From Puffinus mauretanicus (lineage: Eukaryota > Chordata > Aves > Procellariiformes > Procellariidae): a DNA stretch of 64,000 nucleotides. Location: positions 1,984,001 to 2,048,000 of the forward strand of contig JAJKFH010004158.1 of assembly GCA_023333565.1 (NCBI GenBank). The letters run 5' to 3'. Made by a program: the position numbers and the translations under genes. Position 1 is the stretch's first letter, and each line of letters opens with the position of its first letter. Positions 1-11,500 of this stretch are shown in pieces. The notes beneath the pieces were generated by a model that saw nothing but the letters and a program-made list of their open reading frames with translations, did not search any database and had not been told where the DNA came from.

Positions 1-3000
1 GGTGACCTCTCTAAGGATGCACCCACCTCTGCTGCCCCTTCAAGACACATGGGGTCACGGGGGGACCCCCAGGGCTGAGCCTCCAAAAGGCTGTTGAGAA
101 TCACTAAAACTGAAATTTGTGCCCTGGTTGGAGCTGGGGAAAAGCACTTCCCAAGTCAAGCTGCTCAAGTTCCTCGTGTCATGGAAACACGAGCCCCGTT
201 GAACCATAATTCGCTGGTTTTACCTTCTTGGGGCAGGGGATAAAGTGATACAGAAAATGCTATCTACAAATGTCTTTATTTGGAAACAAATACATATGTT
301 ACTGCACTAAATTAACTCAGCTAAGGAGATGGAAATTAGATCATTTAAAAGCACAGAGCTCTCCCATCTTGTTTCAGCAGAATCATCTTTTTTACATAGC
401 CAGGCAAGGGGCTCATTTTTGGGGAAAACAAACACATCTGTTATGATTATGGCCATTCAAAGCTGTTTCTTGCACTCTAAATTGTCTAACATGAAGGATC
501 AATGGTGTCCTCAGATGATGATTTAATTAAAAACTCCTCCTTTCTTCAAGTTGAGTTCTGCAAAAACGCTCTGAATGGCTGATGGATGAATTGCCCTTAC
601 CTTGCCTGCTTTCTTTTTAATACTTTTCTCAGAATTTTAATTGCTGCCATTTGAGGATTATTGATTAACTGTAATTGCTCCTTTTCTCAGGCATCTCCCT
701 CGTTATCCCCAGCTATGTAGTCCATGCAAAAGATGAAAGCAGAGTGCTTCAGAACTGTAATAGTTTTCCTTGTCTGTTAAAGAAAATGCAGAGAGCTTGA
801 TTGTGTACGTGTTTGACTCCTGTGCCTGGACCCTGTGTTGGCTTGAACTTGAAAGCGGATCAGCCTGCAAATTCTTTTTCCGCAAAGAAAGCACACTAAA
901 AGCACCAAAAAACCTTTTTATAATCCAGTTACTATTAGAGGGAAACTAGAACAATGAACTCTTTACAGCACAGGAAACTCCTGAGTGCAAAGAGAAATTC
1001 CTCTCTGCCTTCCCGGCTGAGCAAAGGGAGGGAAGTTACTCCTCCTGCCTGTTTCTTTGCATTTCAGGTATATTTAAGAGTTCACAGGTTTCAAAATACC
1101 GGGCCAAATATGCTATTACACAGGCAGCATCAACTGCAACAGGCATGAAGCTGGTCTTTGCTGCAGGTTTAAGGTGATGCTTTAATTTTAGTCTGAGGAT
1201 TATGATCTTAGACTAAAGTATTATTGGGATCCTGTTAAGAGTTGATCTGATAAGTCTGGTGTACCTAAGTATACAGATAGTGCAATTAAACAAAAAACCC
1301 ACCCTGCATCATTAATTCCAGAGCAATTACTTTTAGAAGCTGATCATCAGTTAAGTGGGAGTTCATTACCAGAATTTGTCTAGAAATAAGTTTGAGATAG
1401 CGAGTGGCTGCCCACAAGACTTAAATAACAAAAATTATGAAATACAGTAGTAGAAATTTGAAAAAATTATTTCCTTTAATTTTTTGCCCAGGGATGCCTG
1501 TGCCCTGACACTGACCTGCAGCCCGGTGGGGAAGCCAACACCACACTCAGCTCTGCCCTGGCCCCACCACTGCAACCAGGTACCATCGCGCATGGGAAAT
1601 CCCTCTCATCCATGGACTGCGTGAGCATCCCACAGCCCTAGGAAAATTGGAGACAAAAAGTTGCAGCGGTCGGAGGTCGCAGCAGCTTTGGTGCCTGAAC
1701 CCCGCAATGGGCTCAGGCAAACCTTTCCATGGTATAACCAGGCAGGCAGATCACTTGTAAAGGATACTGCTGGAAATGTAAATTAAAGTGTAGCAGGCAG
1801 CAGGGAGACATATGAAAGGAATCATGGATATCTGATCCAGTTTGAAAAGACAAGACAGCTTGGGTCGGCGGCTAATTGGGAGCCTAGGGAAACAGCTTCC
1901 CAGGCTGCACGCTGCAAGCAGCTCATGGAGAGAGGAGCTATAGGTTTTCTGTGTGAAGAAACTGACTGTTAAATTGAGTATGGTATTGATGGTAAATGCA
2001 TTTCATCACCAAATTATAAAAAAAAAAAAAAACAAAACCAAAGTATGTGTCAAGCTTTTTGTGCCTTTTTTCACTTTCACTAGGGAAAATTTTCTTCCAG
2101 TACATGGGATAGACAGCACAGGTGGGAATGCTTTCACTTAAATAAACATCAGTAGGCTGAAGCAACTCCTTTTCTTATGTTTTGTTCAATGAAAATGAAA
2201 TTAAATACTGAGACTTATTTAGAAAAAATAATGGTCAGGACAATGTTTTTGTGTTCTACAAGTATGGGGTTTTTTTAATGCACTTTGAAGAGGCGGCATT
2301 TATTCTGTATAAAAAGATAAAGATTCATCGTTAATTTACTAGGGTGACCTTCACTATTAAACCTCTGCTCTGCAGAGAGCAGTGGACACTCTTCAGGGAC
2401 ACGCTGGGAACTTCAGCTGCCTTCACCCTTGCGTTTTTCTTCAGTCTCACAAAGCAAGACTGACATCAAAAGAAGGGAAAAAAGATCATGAAAGGAATCA
2501 ACAGGTTCTTCTGGGTACAGGAGACAACCTAAAGATTTGGACCATCCAGTCAACGCGAATCATGCATGCATTTAAGGACTGCAGGGACTTAAAGAATTAA
2601 GAGGGGAGAGAGATCCCACTTCTTTTGATGATAAAGCAACTTTTGGAAAGTTGTAACAGAGCAAAATGTGACACACAAATAGAGGGGTGAAGAGCAAGGT
2701 TGGAAGGAAGCAATAAAGGATTTCACAGGTGAACTCCATCTTGAAGGCTTACCATAAACATTATTCCTGTCCAATTGTAGGAAATTTCTTGCAGTGCTTT
2801 AGCAAGTCCTCTTTTTTCTTGTTGTCATCAAAATATGTTTCAATGGATTTTTTTCATGCGATTCAAGGAGATTAGTAGTAGAATTTTTTTTCAAAGGCAC
2901 CTTATTTCAGTAAAACATTTCTATAAACTCAAAATTTTGGCCTGAACTCTGCTTCTTTGGAGGGCAATGGCATTTTTACTTTTGGCTTCAGTCAGACCAG

Positions 3001-4000
3001 AGTTGGGCGGATGGTGAAGTGGATGGACAGTGTATAGGTGTATTGTGGGCATCTGTGTATGGACAGCAGAGAAGATAAAATTCACTCCTGTTACTGCCAT
3101 TAGGGACTTAGGGGAACTTGAGCTGGTCCCACAAGCAGGGACAGGAAGGGGCTTATTCACATCACCTCGATGCGCCCAAATTAGGAGCCAGATACAAACG
3201 TAAGAAAGAAGAGTAATACAGAGTACTTACAGCTTTCTAGTGTCTGTATTAGACAGGCATCTATATTTGATGTATAAATTTAGATGATGTGAATACCCAT
3301 TGAAGTGTGAAACCCGTCCCTGGTGTAACGCAGTTAAGGCAAGGGCGTACATCTGACTATCTGACTAAGCCATTTCAGGGCATATTCACTGCTAACTGAA
3401 GTAATACATCAAACTTTGACTTGTTTCACCAATATCATGGAAAAAAGGCATATTGTGCGAAGGGAGAGCAGACGTTTTGCAGCCACTAGGTGGGATAACA
3501 GCCTAGTAGGCAACGTGGCTGGGAGAGAACTGCAACACAGAGCCTGCACCCAGCCTTTGGTCAGCATCCCTTACAAGGGAGATAAGCAAGTAAAGCGCCT
3601 CACTATGCGTTAAACCTGCCACAGCCTTGGTCAGGGAGAAGATTTAGGAGACTACGAAATCTCTTTAAATATTCATAAATGTTCTCTGTAATTGCTCAGT
3701 TCACATTCAAGTGTTTTTATAACTTGACTACTGCACAGTTCCATAATTGAACTTGCCACATTTGCGAACATCCTAACAGGGCTGTTTCAGAGCTCTTGCA
3801 GAAACGGTAATACTATAGCAAAGGAAGTGGGCAAAACTCTTGAAATCAAAGGCTCTGGCTTAATTTCCATCAGAAAGAATTTGACCTGGAGGTTTTTGTG
3901 CTATGTTTTATGGAGTAAGAAAAAAAAAAAAAAAAGATAGTTCCACTTTAATATTTACAACACATCTTTCATGCATCTTTAACAGCATTGTTTATAAAAA
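1..4000. other. Noncoding AT-rich stretch, no gene recognised
   Basis: Open frames here are all under 80 codons and translate to low-complexity or cysteine/serine-rich strings without a recognisable domain. A GC-richer patch at about 1490-1730 stands out from the AT-rich surroundings but has few CpGs and no promoter-like architecture. A-runs lie at 2018-2032 (15 A) and 3920-3935 (16 A). An 8-bp unit (ATCTGACT) is repeated twice at about 3351-3366. The sequence is compatible with intron or intergenic DNA. Confidence 0.6.
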
Positions 4001-4032
4001 ATGCATTAACAGTTCTGTTTTGCTTCAGGCAG

Positions 4033-4140
4033 GGGGTTCCTTTACAGGATAGGCAGCTTGATTTGGATCTTAACGATGACGATGTTCTACCTCTGTTCCA
4101 TGAATTAATGCAGCTGGGAGATGAACTCCAGAGCAAAGAT
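4033..4140 (+). other. Candidate internal coding exon, acidic 36-residue segment, gene unknown
   Basis: A pyrimidine-rich run ending TTTTGCTTCAG-GCAG precedes the segment, giving two possible acceptor AGs (exon start 4029 or 4033). A good donor, GAT followed by GTAAGAG, sits at 4141. From 4033 the segment is 108 bp, exactly 36 codons, phase 0 to phase 0, with no stop. The translation is acidic and helix-like and includes LDLNDDDVLPLFHELMQLGD, unlike the noncoding-looking translations around it. The frame runs on past the donor to a stop at 4269, so a terminal-exon reading is also possible. I do not recognise the protein family and see no neighbouring exon that clearly joins it. The opposite strand is also open here, which weakens the case. 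This is the best coding candidate in the window, but a chance pseudo-exon remains possible. Confidence 0.33.
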
Positions 4141-4528
4141 GTAAGAGCGGGAGCTTGGCCCTTGCACATGAATATTCTTAAGGAGAAAGCAAGAGCTTTT
4201 TCTCCTTACAGCTTAAAGCAGCTCAGAAAGCTCCCAAACAGAGCAAGAGGGAAGCCAACCGCTAAGTAGGAACAGAGATAAAATAAGGCTTAATAATCAA
4301 TACCATCGCCTCTCCAGCTTGTGTATGTTTTCCTCTCTCTGGTTTTTGTATATGGAACTGTTGCATTTCCTTTATTTCTCTTTGTACAAGTATGCCTATT
4401 AAAAGAGTGTAGGGCTTTGGCTGTCCCAAACCCAGCTGCAGACCAAATGATTGATTACCATCACATCTAGTCTCTCCCAGGAGCCAATATGATGCTGCAA
4501 ACCTTGCTTCCATTGATAGGTTGCCATT

Positions 4529-4549
4529 AAAAAAAAAAAAAAAAAAAAA
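4529..4549 (+). repeat. Poly-A run (21 A)
   Basis: Twenty-one consecutive A residues. No clear retroposon body or target-site duplication is visible around it, so I call it only a homopolymer. It lies 125 bp left of the LTR fragment. Confidence 0.9.
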
Positions 4550-4673
4550 TCCACACAGGCAATTAGATTCCCAATATGAAAAGGCTTTATACAGAGGCTT
4601 GCACGTGACTTTGCCAGGTAACAGAAAGCAATTTCTGCAGGTTAGCAATTTAGTAGTAAGTCGGATATATATA

Positions 4674-4832
4674 TGTCGTGGTTTAACCCCAGCTGGCAGC
4701 TAAGGACCACACAGCCACTCACTCACTCCCCCCTGGTGGGATGGGGGAGAGAATTGGAAAGGTAAACGGGAGAAAACTCATGGGTTGAAATAAAGACAGC
4801 TTAATAGGTAACCCTGGAGTTAAATCATGACA
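4674..4832 (+). mobile_element. Avian endogenous-retrovirus LTR, internally deleted or truncated remnant
   Basis: The element starts TGTCGTGGTTTAACCCCAGC and continues with a C-rich segment, a GGGATGGGGGAGA-like segment and an A-rich segment ending near CAGCTTAATAG. From memory, this order closely matches the first 135 or so bases of an LTR dispersed through many bird genomes (no search was run). Intact copies are several hundred bases long; here the similarity stops at about 4808 and the segment closes with ATGACA at 4832. If TG at 4674 and CA at 4832 are the termini, the flanks ATATA (4669-4673) and ATATG (4833-4837) match at 4 of 5 bases, a plausible decayed 5-bp target duplication. No gag, pol or env sequence is present. 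The alternative is a simple 3' truncation with a chance CA. Confidence 0.72.
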
Positions 4833-5651
4833 ATATGTATGTAATATATGTTTATATATACATAGCATTTTGAAAATGGCAAAGATGCTCATTTGACACA
4901 GAAGGAGGCTGAAAACACCTCTTACATGAGTTAAGGATCAGGAATCTGTAATCCTTAAGAAAATGTAGGACTGAAATATTAGTGAATCCCAGGCAATTCC
5001 CAAACAAGAGGCACGATACCAAGACTAGCAGGTTTCTTCCACAAAAGCAGTCTGAGGATATAGGGTTGCTTAAGAAGTCAAGCTGGTGTGAACAGATCAC
5101 TCTTCACAACTAAATTAATGATGAAAAATATTTTTGGGCATCATAGCATTGATTTCCCTTCCAATGAGAGCCTCACCTGCCTCTGAAACCATAATAGAAA
5201 AGATTATGATGAACATGGAAAGAATATTCTGGATGATCCAATTTACCTTTCAATGTGCAGAAGAAAGAATTTGATTTTGTAGTATTTTCAAAAGGATTTA
5301 GAATTACAAAACCAAATCAGAATTATTTTTATGTATGAAGCGATAAAGACGAGAGAAACCCTACTGATCCTGGATTGCCAACGTCCTAGCTAGAAAACAA
5401 CCATATATTAACAGTTTTCAGCCTAAACAGCCACAACAAGGAAAAGCGTAACAGGAAGGAATCATCATAAGGTTTCAGAAACTGCTGCTGGCACTGGCTG
5501 CTGTAATTTCTCACTTCTAACAATCAGGCATTATAAGGGAGCTTGTACTTTGGGAAAGTACAACTCTGTCTCTTACACTGTGACAAGTCAGGCTCTGCTA
5601 AAAATAGAAACCAGCAAGGAAAAGAAAAGAAACTTTTTTTTTAATGGTGTC

Positions 5652-5674
5652 TTTTTTTTTTTTTTTTTTTTTTT
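5652..5674 (+). repeat. Poly-T run (23 T)
   Basis: Twenty-three consecutive T residues after an earlier T-run that ends at 5642. It could be the A-tail of an old minus-strand retroposon, but no element body is recognisable beside it. Confidence 0.9.
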
Positions 5675-6517
5675 ACAAATAGGGCATCACTGGATATACA
5701 TTCCACACCATCTTTTAACAAGTCCTTTGCCCCCCTAATTTCAGCTGAAAATCCACCCAGTCTGGTGTGCTGCCAGACACCATGAATGGGCTCCATGTCT
5801 CCAGACTCATGTGGGCTTGTAATTAAAAGAAATGCTGCAGTTGTTGCCGAGCGATGGACACAACTCGGCCCCTCCGTGCCTCCTTCCGGTACCTCCTCCT
5901 CAGGACCACTTCTATTCCTCCTTCCACCTTGCACCTCATTTTCTTAAGAGATCAATTCAAGGTGCTCAGGATAAGAGCTCAGGATTTCTTCGGTTTTAGG
6001 AGATCTAACAGCAAAGAGTGGCAGCAAGACCCTTTGCCAGGCTGAGAAGTGACTTGTTGTAGCTCTTGGAGGAAATCAGCCTCTGACATGAGACCTGAGC
6101 CCTCGTTTTCTGACATCATGCTTCCACCGTGAGTGCATCTATTCTTCCATGGGCACCGAGAGAGATGTCAGTCACATGGCTAAAGGACAGAGGGGAGCTA
6201 TGGGAATGAGAATCCCGCTAGAGTGACACAGTTTCATGCTGTTTCTTTAATTTTTTGTCTGGCAAGTGAAATATATTTCACCAGAAGGCGGGAAAGGACT
6301 TGGAACAAAATTGATCTTGGCTGAGCAAACATTTGACAACGTTCTGTGGGAAACAACCATCTGTCTTGGGAGATATCAACTCCAGAAGATATTGATGGCA
6401 CTAAAAATATCTGCCTTAGTCCACAGTCCCAAGGCATTCAGTTTTCAAGCGTGGAGAGCCTCTATTCTTCAGCAGTAAACCTTTTTATTTATTTTTGGTT
6501 TTGGAGTGTTGACTTAC

Positions 6518-6580
6518 CAGGTGTGCAGTGAAAGGTTCCGGTTTGTTCGAGATGCAGCCGCATATGTTTTGGTGCCTGGG
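6518..6580 (-). other. Candidate minus-strand exon, 63 bp, open in all three frames
   Basis: On the minus strand, a long pyrimidine-rich stretch ending TAGTTTCCACTCAG gives a very good acceptor just above 6580. The segment ends CACCTG directly before GTAAGTC, a near-consensus donor. The 63 bp between (21 codons) contain no stop in any frame; one frame reads PGTKTYAAASRTNRNLSLHT. No protein family is recognisable and no partner exon is identified. A short all-open segment between good splice signals is a typical chance pseudo-exon, so coding status is uncertain. Confidence 0.2.
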
Positions 6581-8559
6581 CTGAGTGGAAACTATAGAGG
6601 AGCTGCAGAGAGATAATTAATATGGATTAAATGGAAAAAGGGCTTTGTGCTATGCTTCACAAGTACAGACCGTACACAGAGATGGATGTCTCTATCTCAG
6701 AAGAGCTTTCTGGAGCAGTTTGGCAGGCTGGTTTCTTCTAAGATACATGAGAGGAGAGAAAAAAAAAGTAATCTTTGAAAGAAACTTTAAAAACGCACCA
6801 TGAATTCAAAACAGCTCTTTACTCCTCACTGACAAAGAGGCTAATGTATTTATTGAAACTGAGAAGCAGCCCCATCCCACAAATCATTAAGTAAATCTTT
6901 GACCATTTCACCTTCCACATGTGGATAAAAATCAAGATAACCCAAAGTTTGTCTAGGGAGGTGTGAAGATGGGGCAGCCTAAATTCACTGATAGATGTTC
7001 TGCATAGAAGTTGGCAGATCCACTTTCATACCTGTAATTTGCTGGTCTCCTGCTGTCCAGGAGGGTGCTTTTCCAAGGCCTGTGAAGTAAGTAATAGTTA
7101 TTTTTACCACAAACTGGAGGTCTTGCTACCAGAACATATTCCTCTGTGGAAAAGGCAGTCTCTTGGCCATCAGGGGTCTCTGTGGGAGACCAGAGGATTA
7201 CAGGTGAAAGCTTTGACCTGTTGTCCCATACTTGCTCCAGAGTCCCTCGCTCTCTCCGTCTGTGATCGGTGCAAGCTCCCCACCAGAGCTACACCAACAT
7301 CCACATCTTCTCACAAAGAGCTTCAGCTGCAGCAAGGACAAGATACTCACTCATTCTACAGGAACAATTTGCATTTTGCTCTTTGAGCCCTACTCCATCG
7401 TATTTCCATTTCCTGGGATATTCATTAGCTTTTTTTCTCATCTTCCTGTGGTTTTCCCCTTTTAGGGAGGTTTTTCAGGTGTGTTTGAGATGGGTTTATG
7501 GTTGTTGCCCAGGAGAGCCAATAACAAGTGCCACGTACTCGTGCTGAGAACAAGAACAAACGATGCCTCCTGCTGACAGCCCCCTGCCTCCAGCAACTGT
7601 CCACCAGTAAACCCCAGAGCTGGATGCAGTTTCTCCATGTTTAATCTCTGCTAAAGAGGACTTCTTTTCTGTGGCCAACATGACAATCCAATGGGAACCC
7701 ATGCTGCTTACCTCGCAGAAGAATGACTGTTCAGCATAGCCAAATGTCCCCGATCAAAAGTCAGTGACATGAAAAGGGGCAGGCTTACCAGAATGTGACT
7801 TTTTGGCATGATGAAGGTGGCTAAGATAAGCCAGACTGGCAGTCATATTCAAAAAGTAATAATAATCTAAAATTTAAAAAATAATAAAAAAAATTAATTC
7901 ATGTTGAAGGCCTATGGCTGAGTCTTCCTTGAAAGCTGACTCAGATGATATAAAACAGAATAAGAAATAATATTAAAAACAATCAGATATTCCAGTGATG
8001 GAGGAAAGAGATGCAATGACTACTTCATCCAGATATACTCAGGTGGATAAAGAAAAGGGGGTATCCTAGCAGTATAGTGTGCTTGACAGGAGAGATTTTA
8101 CAGGAAAAGAGAATTCCTACTTCTGGAGTAATTGAGGAAGAAAACATAAAAATGCTTTAGAAAACAGTAGCTCCATGGTCCTGGAACAGTAAATACTACA
8201 CGTGTGGGGGGAAAGGGAGCAGGGGCTTATTGGGCAACTGGAGCTGACCAGAGCACCCTGGAGAGCCATGGAGATATTGGATCACAGCTAGGAAAGAAGT
8301 GAAAACACCTGAAAGAGGAGGGCGAGCAGGAGCAGGGATTTCTCCCCGCACATACAGTGAGAGAAGGAGCTGAGACAGAAGGCTGATAGGATGCACACTT
8401 CTTTAATACCTTTTTTTTTTTTTTAGTTGGGTTTGTTTGCATGACAGCTCTGAAATAGGATAAAGTACAGAGAAGGGCAATGCTGCATAATGTGAACGAG
8501 AAAAGGGAACTGTTCAGCTTTTTCATTTAAATGCATGAAAATCTCTGTGAGGTCTGTGC

Positions 8560-8577
8560 GGGGGTGGGGGGGGAGGG
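8560..8577 (+). repeat. G-run cluster, potential G-quadruplex
   Basis: Runs of five, eight and three G separated by single T and A residues. With the eight-G run split, this gives four G3 tracts with one- or two-base loops. It lies in noncoding DNA between two A-rich stretches; no regulatory role is implied by position. Confidence 0.6.
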
Positions 8578-8599
8578 CATGAATTTAAAAAAAAAAAAA

Positions 8600-11500
8600 A
8601 TTATGCTGAAGTAAATGATGACTCTGGTGAGAGAACAGACTCAATCTGAAGGCTCGTAAGCACTGCTGAAATTATGAACTCTGTTAACAGTCCCAGGCTG
8701 TGTTTCTGGATGCCGAGTAGGGCATTGCCTCAACAAATACATCAGCAAGATAAAATTTAACGCCAGAAAGCCCTCTGTAGCTCTTCAGAAACGTACCGCT
8801 GTGGTCACAGAGACCTGGCTGCAGGGATGGGATGGGATGGATGCTACTGATGCGGTACGGACCTGCCCATCCACAGGGAGCTCCTGAACCCACTGAGGTG
8901 GGTGTCCATGGGTGGTGACATGCCAAACTGCCTCTGTGAGAGTCACTGCACACACCCTGCTGATCCTCTCTGCCTCCTTCATCCCACTCTTTCCCTGGCA
9001 CCAGCACTGCTCTGCAAGGGAAAGATGCAGCCCTGCAACCTGGCCTCATGGGGACAGAGGAGAGGAATGAAAAAGCCAATAGATTCAGGGCCAGACATAC
9101 CAATGGAGGGGATAGGCACCCCAGAATGAAGGCACTTGCAAGTTTGGTGGTAGGAGCAAAAAACACATGCTTTGCTTCCTGCTTTGTGGCAACAAAAAAA
9201 TCTCGATCTGGGGGACGGCTGCCACCCATGTTCTGGCTGCCTTCCTTCATGCTTCTTTGAACAGGGGCCATCTGTGCGCTAAGGCGACCTTTCAGGATGA
9301 CAAATAGGAATAAAACACTTGAGAGACATTGGACTGCTGCTCAAGGCCAGAAGATATTGGTGGCACCTTACCAACGGGAGATCTTGCTGGCTTTGCATCA
9401 TCTTTCCCAGATGTCCAAACCCAAACAGGTTCCCTTTTAGCAGCTGAGGGAAGATCATCGTATCTCATGAAGCACAGGCTGGCCTGAAAACTACGGAGAT
9501 GAAAATCAGGCCATTATAAATAATAACCAATGACTCCAGATCAAGCCCCTTATTCCTAGATCTCCAAAACCCAAATCCAGATGAAGCCAATTAACGTAAA
9601 GAACACATATGGTCACTAATAATACATACATTTCAGTTGTCCTGCGCAAGCCAAAGCATTTCTGCCACATCATCAAATAAGTTATATCTGTGCGCTCTTT
9701 ATTCAGTAACGATTTATTTATATACGGTTATGCTGCACCCTGAAACACATAGCTTACTAATTAACTCATAGCCACCTGGAATGGTAATTAGCACAACAAA
9801 ATCTGGAGCAAATCCATAAGACTGATCATGAGATGTACATGCTTGAATCACTGAAAATAGTCAGCCTCGGTAGTTTTAACCCATATACGGGGAAAACATG
9901 CATTTCAAATTGAGTGCCAAGAGGCTGCCCAGTGCTAATGACAGGTCTGAAAAATCAGGCTCTGGTTGTGCAGGGAGGTGTGGGCTTGAGGTCCCTGGCC
10001 TTCAAGTCTGCTCAGTGGCAGCACGAGGACGTGCCTTTCAATATTGTATTAAAGAGCTGGAACCAGAGCAAGTGCTGGAAGTCTTTTATCCCGTGGAAGC
10101 ATTGCTGCCCAGCGTTGTCCCTCAGACAAAGTTATCCTGCCAACAGATCATGGACTGGAGGTTTTGTGATTGAGAACTACAGATCTGCATGGGACCATTG
10201 TACAGGAACCAAGGCAAAGACAAGTTAAACTTGGGTGAAAGACTTCATACTCTGTGTGCATGTGCAAGAGGCCAGCTAAGTTGATACAAAGCCTTCTGAT
10301 ATTGCAACTGCTGGGTTTGAGGCTCCCAGTATTTTAATACTTACCAGTTTGCCTCTTTTGCTACCATGAAGAATTACAATGACTAGGCATTGCTTGTGCA
10401 ACTCCACGCTTGCATTTGCTGCTGATCAGTGAATGTAATCCTGCTGGAAATGCAGAGGTGGGCTCCAAGGGATGAACTGTTTCCCATCTGCGTTTAAGCT
10501 CCTTTGTGCCTGCTAAAGGGCTTTGCTAAAATCAGTGACAACCTGCCCGCTCCCATGCCTAATCGTCATAAATGTGTGAAAACAGAACCCAGCATAGTTA
10601 GTAATTATCCCTTCATTATGCCAATGTGCTTCTGATAGCATAATCATGACCAGAAGACACGTGCTTCTCCTCTTACCATTTTCTGTTTGCAAATTTAGCT
10701 TCTTTTTCTGCTAATAAGGAGGTTTTTTTAAAAAAGAAACAGCAACAAAACCCACTTTTTGAAGCCTGCGCCTACCCGTGCAGCAGTCAGTGACAAAATG
10801 TCCCCTGACCTGAAGAATCAGACTGTGCAGTAGCAAATAGCGGCAGAAATAAGAGGCACGTGAAAATACTGAAGAGAAGGGCACATAAAAAGCATCTAAA
10901 GCTGCGTTTAAAGAGAATTTGGTGCCCATCACAGGTGGCTCAGAGTTTGCACATCATCTAGGGGCAATTTTGATTAGGATTAGTTAACCAGCAATTTCCT
11001 TCCTCATTGGCTTTTAACCATTTATTGTTTACAGTGTAGTCTAGGAAGCTCTGCAATAGACACTAAAGCACTTAAGAGAGGCAGCAGGAGTCACTCCAAG
11101 AGAATAAGTTAAAGCTCAGCATGTGCTCTTCAGCTGGAAATCATAAAGCATCCCTGGAAACATTTAGCTGACCCCTGAGATGGAAGACAGAAAACAAGAG
11201 GGCACCTTTCCTGCTCCCTACGGAGGAGGCTGCCAACCACCACCCCTGATCTGTGCATTACGTGCAATGTAAATGCACCCGTTCTTGCCTTGGCAGTCTC
11301 CTCCTCCTTTCACCACCTATCCAAAAATGTTCACATTCTGCCTCATAACTGTGCTGATACAGTCTTCTGCCCCATCATCTCCAGCTATCCAGTCATTACA
11401 TGCTTTTTGAGAAATAAAATTAAAGAAGCTAACAAAACTTATGATCCTGAGAAAATATTTGCTTTGGATATTGCACAGAGAATTTAGGAAGCTGGGATCT

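Larger units (their letters stand above)
4840..8400. other. Noncoding stretch, no gene recognised
   Basis: AT-rich DNA with only short open frames of no recognisable content. Notable items are a T23 run at 5652-5674 and a minus-strand pseudo-exon-like segment at 6518-6580, listed separately. Near 7700-7800 two minus-strand donor-like sites (CTTACC on the plus strand) occur without a convincing matching exon. Confidence 0.55.

Noticed and set aside
8684..9271. 195-codon minus-strand frame
   Set aside because: There is no recognisable domain or codon-like pattern; it lies in GC-richer DNA and overlaps open frames on both strands.
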